Below, one piece after another: positions 6,199 through 8,276 of a stretch of DNA of 8,276 nucleotides. A program made the translations under genes and the position numbers. Location: the NCBI GenBank assembly GCA_937885475.1, contig CAKZZR010000091.1, positions 1 to 8,276 on the forward strand. Direction: 5' to 3'. Position 1 is the first letter of the stretch. Each line of letters opens with the position of its first letter. Under the pieces are notes generated by a model, which did not search any database, was not told the DNA's origin, and saw only the letters and a program-made list of their open reading frames with translations. This DNA is from an uncultured Treponema sp. Lineage in GTDB: Bacteria > Spirochaetota > Spirochaetia > Treponematales > Treponemataceae.

Positions 6199-6684
6199 AT
6201 GAAAAAGACCAACGCAATCAGAATTCTTGAGAGCATGAAAATTCCTTACGAGGCGAAGGAATATGACGATGACGGCGAGCATGAGCTGGCAAAGGGCGCT
6301 GCGGAGCGGACGGCGCAGAAATTGGGCGTAGCGCCGGAAACAGTGTTCAAGACGATTGTCATGAGATCAGAGAGCAAGGAGCTGTGCGTGTTCCTTCAGT
6401 CGGCGCTCCATGAAATAAATCTGAAGAAGGCTCGGAATGCCGCGGGCTGCAAGGAGATAAATCCTGTGAAGCCGGAGGAGCTGCTTGCGCTCACCGGGTA
6501 TGTTCGTGGCGGTTGCTCTCCGCTCGGAATGAAAAAGAAGCTCCGCACGTTCATAGATTCGTCCGCGCTGACTCACGAAAAAATAAGCGTTTCCGCCGGG
6601 GTGCGCGGAATGCAGCTGACGCTTTCTCCTGAGAATCTTGTAAGGGCGACTGATGCTGAGGTCGTGGATTTGGTTCTTGAATAA
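6199..6684 (+). CDS. ybaK: Cys-tRNA(Pro)/Cys-tRNA(Cys) deacylase, YbaK/EbsC family
   Basis: A 161-residue YbaK-type protein, full length for the family. YbaK acts in trans in the cytosol, hydrolysing Cys wrongly attached to tRNA-Pro and, at least in vitro in some species, Cys-tRNA-Cys. Lys51, in V-F-K-T-I-V (49-54), corresponds to the essential lysine of the family (Lys46 in Haemophilus YbaK). The glycine-rich pocket motif G-G-C-S-P-L-G is at 104-110. The opening K-T-N-A-I-R-I-L-E is also typical. The start at 6199 is supported by a well-spaced promoter just upstream and by the conserved N terminus. No hairpin follows the stop, so the transcript may continue through the tRNA-Cys gene to the terminator at 6823-6856. 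Confidence 0.88.
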   Translation: MKKTNAIRILESMKIPYEAKEYDDDGEHELAKGAAERTAQKLGVAPETVFKTIVMRSESKELCVFLQSALHEINLKKARNAAGCKEINPVKPEELLALTGYVRGGCSPLGMKKKLRTFIDSSALTHEKISVSAGVRGMQLTLSPENLVRATDAEVVDLVLE

Positions 6685-6709
6685 TTTTTCGTATTTTTTA
6701 TGAATTCAC

Positions 6710-6738
6710 TAGACAAAATCTGCGGAACACGGTATAGT
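6710..6738 (+). promoter_or_regulatory. Promoter of the tRNA-Cys gene
   Basis: -35 TAGACA (6710-6715) and -10 TATAGT (6733-6738) are spaced by 17 bases. The expected start near 6745 is about five bases before the mature tRNA end. Both hexamers are close to consensus. Confidence 0.65.
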
Positions 6739-6749
6739 CATTTCTACAT

Positions 6750-6821
6750 GGCGTCTTACCCAAGTGGGAAGGGGATGGTCTGCAAAACCACTATGAAACA
6801 GTTCGATTCTGTTAGACGCCT
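6750..6821 (+). tRNA. tRNA-Cys (anticodon GCA)
   Basis: A complete 72-base cloverleaf. The acceptor stem GGCGTCT (6750-6756) pairs with AGACGCC (6814-6820). The D stem CCC (6759-6761) pairs with GGG (6771-6773). The anticodon loop CTGCAAA (6780-6786) has GCA at 6782-6784 on a stem of four good pairs plus an A-C mismatch at its outer end. The T stem AACAG/CTGTT (6797-6801 with 6809-6813) closes the loop TTCGATT. The discriminator is T at 6821, the U73 expected for cysteine acceptance. CCA is not encoded, so it must be added after transcription. Confidence 0.95.
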
Positions 6822-6822
6822 T

Positions 6823-6856
6823 AAAATGGATTGCTTTTCAGCAGTCCATTTTTTTT
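6823..6856 (+). terminator. Rho-independent terminator of tRNA-Cys
   Basis: AAAATGGATTGC (6823-6834) pairs with GCAGTCCATTTT (6841-6852), with one T-G wobble and a 6-base loop. Eight T residues follow from 6849. It begins one base after the tRNA discriminator. In the opposite direction the same stem is followed by only four T residues before GC-rich sequence, so it would be a weak terminator for recQ. Confidence 0.85.
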
Positions 6857-6869
6857 AGGGTTGGTCTTG

Positions 6870-6929
6870 GCGAAGCCGCAGCCCGTTTACATATAAGAGG
6901 CCGTCCTTTCGGGCGGCTTCGCTTTTTTT
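6870..6929 (+). terminator. Second plus-strand terminator with two alternative stems
   Basis: A local 10-bp hairpin (6897-6906 with 6911-6920, two wobble pairs, loop TTTC) is followed by GC and seven T residues (6923-6929). A second, longer-range pairing uses the same right arm: GCGAAGCCGC (6870-6879) is an exact inverted repeat of 6913-6922. It can be read as 13 pairs with a three-base bulge if CCCG (6882-6885) is included. Either fold ends at or just before the T-tract. It probably backs up the tRNA terminator and stops transcription entering recQ antisense. The last T residues form part of the recQ stop codon. Confidence 0.6.
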
Positions 6930-8249
6930 ATACGAAATTTCCGATGATTCTGAACAGCTGGCTTCCGATTTTTTCTGCCTTTGCTTCTCCGATTCCGAAT
7001 ACGTCCAGAAGCGCGCCCATATCCGTCGGCTTTTTCTCAACAAGTTCCTCAAGCGTCTTGTCTCCAAAAATAACGTATGGCGGTACGTTCTGCTCGTCTG
7101 CCTGCGCCTTGCGCCAGTCCCGGATTGCGTTGTACAGCTCCAGCTCCGCGCCTGATAGCGTCCGGGCAAAGGCATTCTTTTTGTGCAGCGCAAAGAGCGG
7201 CTTTTTTGGCTCAGGCGCGTTAAGCACTCGCTGTGCGGTGCAGACGAACGGAAGCAGAATCTTCTCGCGGTTTACGAGCGCATTCCGCCCCAGCTCCGTC
7301 GTTACCAGCACGTTGTATTCCCCGGTTTTTTCTATGTAGCCCGCAAGAACAAGCTCCTCGCTCAGTGAAAACCAGTCCTCCTTTGCGAATTCCTTTCCGA
7401 TTCCCCAGGTAGAAAGCTTGTCATGCCCATTGTCCAGAATTCGCTTTTGGCGCGAGCCGAGCAGCACGTCTATTATGTAAGATGCGCCAAAGCGTTGTTT
7501 GGTGCGTATCATGCAGCTCATGAATTTCTGCGCGGGAATGGTAAGGTCGTTCAGCGGAAGCGCCGGGGCGGAGCAGACGTCGCAGCAGACGGCGGATTTT
7601 TCCTGCTGGGCAGGAAGCGCCTCTCCAAAGTAGCCGAGCAATTGCCTTCTTCGGCACATGCGGCTGGTCGCATAATGTATCATTCCCTGCAGCAGCGCCT
7701 CGGATTTTTCCGCGTCGGCGGCCTCGCTGAAAAAATACCGTATTTTGTGGATGTCGGCGGCGCTGTACAAAAGCAGGGCGTGGCTTTCAAGCCCATCGCG
7801 CCCAGCGCGTCCTATCTCCTGATAATATTCCTCCAGCGATTTGGGCATGTCGTAGTGAATGACAAAGCGTACGTTCGGCTTGTTTATACCCATTCCGAAT
7901 GCCACCGTCGCGACCATAATCCTTACCTTGTCCTTGATGAACAAATCCTGATGCTCCGTCCGTTCCTCGTCGGTCAAGCCTGCGTGATAGTTCAGCACGG
8001 AATAATTCATGTTCTTGAGGGAAAGAGTCAGCTGGTCCACCTGCTTGCGGGAAAAGCAGTAGATGATTCCGCTTTCGTCCTTATGCTTTTCTATGCAGTC
8101 AACCACCTGACCGAGCGCGTCATGCTTTGGTTTTACCTCAAGAAAAATATTCTCGCGGTTAAAGCTTGCCACAAAAATCCGTGGGTTGTTCATCCGCAGG
8201 TTCTGAACGATGTCCGCACGAACGTGAACGGTTGCGGTTGCCGTGAGCG
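6928..8249 (-). CDS. recQ: ATP-dependent DNA helicase RecQ (5' partial)
   Basis: A RecQ 3'-5' DNA helicase used in recombination and fork repair. The in-window part (439 codons, counted from Leu at 8247) starts at helicase motif III, L-T-A-T-A-T (1-6), so about 180 N-terminal residues with Walker A and DEAH are missing. Further motifs: C-F-S-R-K at 64-68, motif V V-A-F-G-M-G-I-N-K-P at 115-124, and motif VI Q-E-I-G-R-A-G-R-D-G at 143-152. The zinc site follows with Cys198 and C-C-D-V-C (Cys221, 222, 225). The RQC winged helix is about 230-328, and a C-terminal HRDC domain about 368-438. An ATG at 8193 is internal, between motif III and motif IV, and is not the start. Codons upstream of 8249 fall in adapter sequence and are artefactual. 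No good minus-strand terminator follows the stop. Confidence 0.93.
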
Positions 8250-8276
8250 AGATCGGAAGAGCGTCGTGTAGGGAAA
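8250..8276. other. Illumina adapter remnant at the contig end (artefact)
   Basis: From AGATCGGAAGAGC (8250-8262) to the end, all 27 bases match, as I recall it, the standard Illumina TruSeq universal adapter in reverse complement (continuing GTCGTGTAGGGAAA). It interrupts recQ within the helicase core, where native coding sequence should continue. The first A (8250) could also be genomic or from A-tailing. It should be trimmed; it stays open in the recQ frame and would add about nine false residues. Confidence 0.95.

Noticed and set aside
6119..6217. A 33-residue N-terminal extension of purB from an upstream ATG at 6217.
   Set aside because: It would cross the purB promoter and the first codons of ybaK; PurB homology begins at the ATG at 6118.
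8191..8193. ATG at 8193 as the start of recQ.
   Set aside because: It lies just after helicase motif III (L-T-A-T-A-T at 8247-8230), so the true N terminus is outside the window.
7423..8271. A 282-codon open frame on the plus strand opposite recQ.
   Set aside because: It lies antisense to unmistakable RecQ motifs, has no recognisable domain or ribosome binding site, and its end runs into adapter sequence.
1..8276. Search for CRISPR arrays, insertion sequences, prophage genes, toxin-antitoxin pairs or defence genes.
   Set aside because: No spaced direct repeats, transposase, integrase or small paired genes were seen; all genes are housekeeping or unassigned cellular genes.

Overview
The window looks like ordinary chromosomal sequence from a host-associated spirochaete, most likely Treponema or a close relative. 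The evidence is the gene set and style: a divergent ClpP paralogue without clpX beside it, a stand-alone DbpA-type RNA-binding protein, a short lipoprotein, and moderate GC with A/T-rich promoters. This assignment is an inference from protein character, not from a marker gene. No phage, insertion sequence, CRISPR array or obvious genomic island is visible. The last 27 bases (8250-8276) are not biological. They match an Illumina sequencing adapter, so the real contig ends near 8249.

Layout. Positions 1-117 carry the C-terminal end of mazG. A promoter inside that tail (101-129) precedes a plus-strand cluster: a divergent clpP (166-768), a UPF0158-like/GNAT fusion (772-1665) and a stand-alone DbpA-type RNA-binding protein (1687-2445). 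The cluster is closed by a hairpin terminator at 2467-2530. A glyoxalase-II/YcbL-like metallo-hydrolase (2554-3246) follows. It converges with a three-gene minus-strand operon read purB (6118-4697), lipoprotein (4691-3927), YfcE/MJ0936-type phosphodiesterase (3924-3262), with gaps of 5 and 2 bases.

A compact divergent promoter region (6119-6198) separates purB from ybaK, a Cys-tRNA(Pro) deacylase gene (6199-6684). Downstream of ybaK, on the same strand, is a complete tRNA-Cys(GCA) (6750-6821) with its own promoter and terminator. A second hairpin/T-tract follows at 6870-6929, and its T-tract runs into the stop codon of the convergent 5'-truncated recQ (6928-8249).

Functions are housekeeping: nucleotide-pool cleaning (MazG), proteolysis (ClpP), purine synthesis (PurB), translation fidelity (YbaK, tRNA-Cys) and DNA repair (RecQ). 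I do not see a new multi-gene system. The points most worth following are the apparently leaderless starts of purB, ybaK and possibly the metallo-hydrolase; the face-to-face purB/ybaK promoters; the UPF0158-GNAT fusion; the helicase-less DbpA domain; the lipoprotein in the purB operon; and the ybaK/tRNA-Cys neighbourhood. No gene-free stretch exceeds 300 bases.
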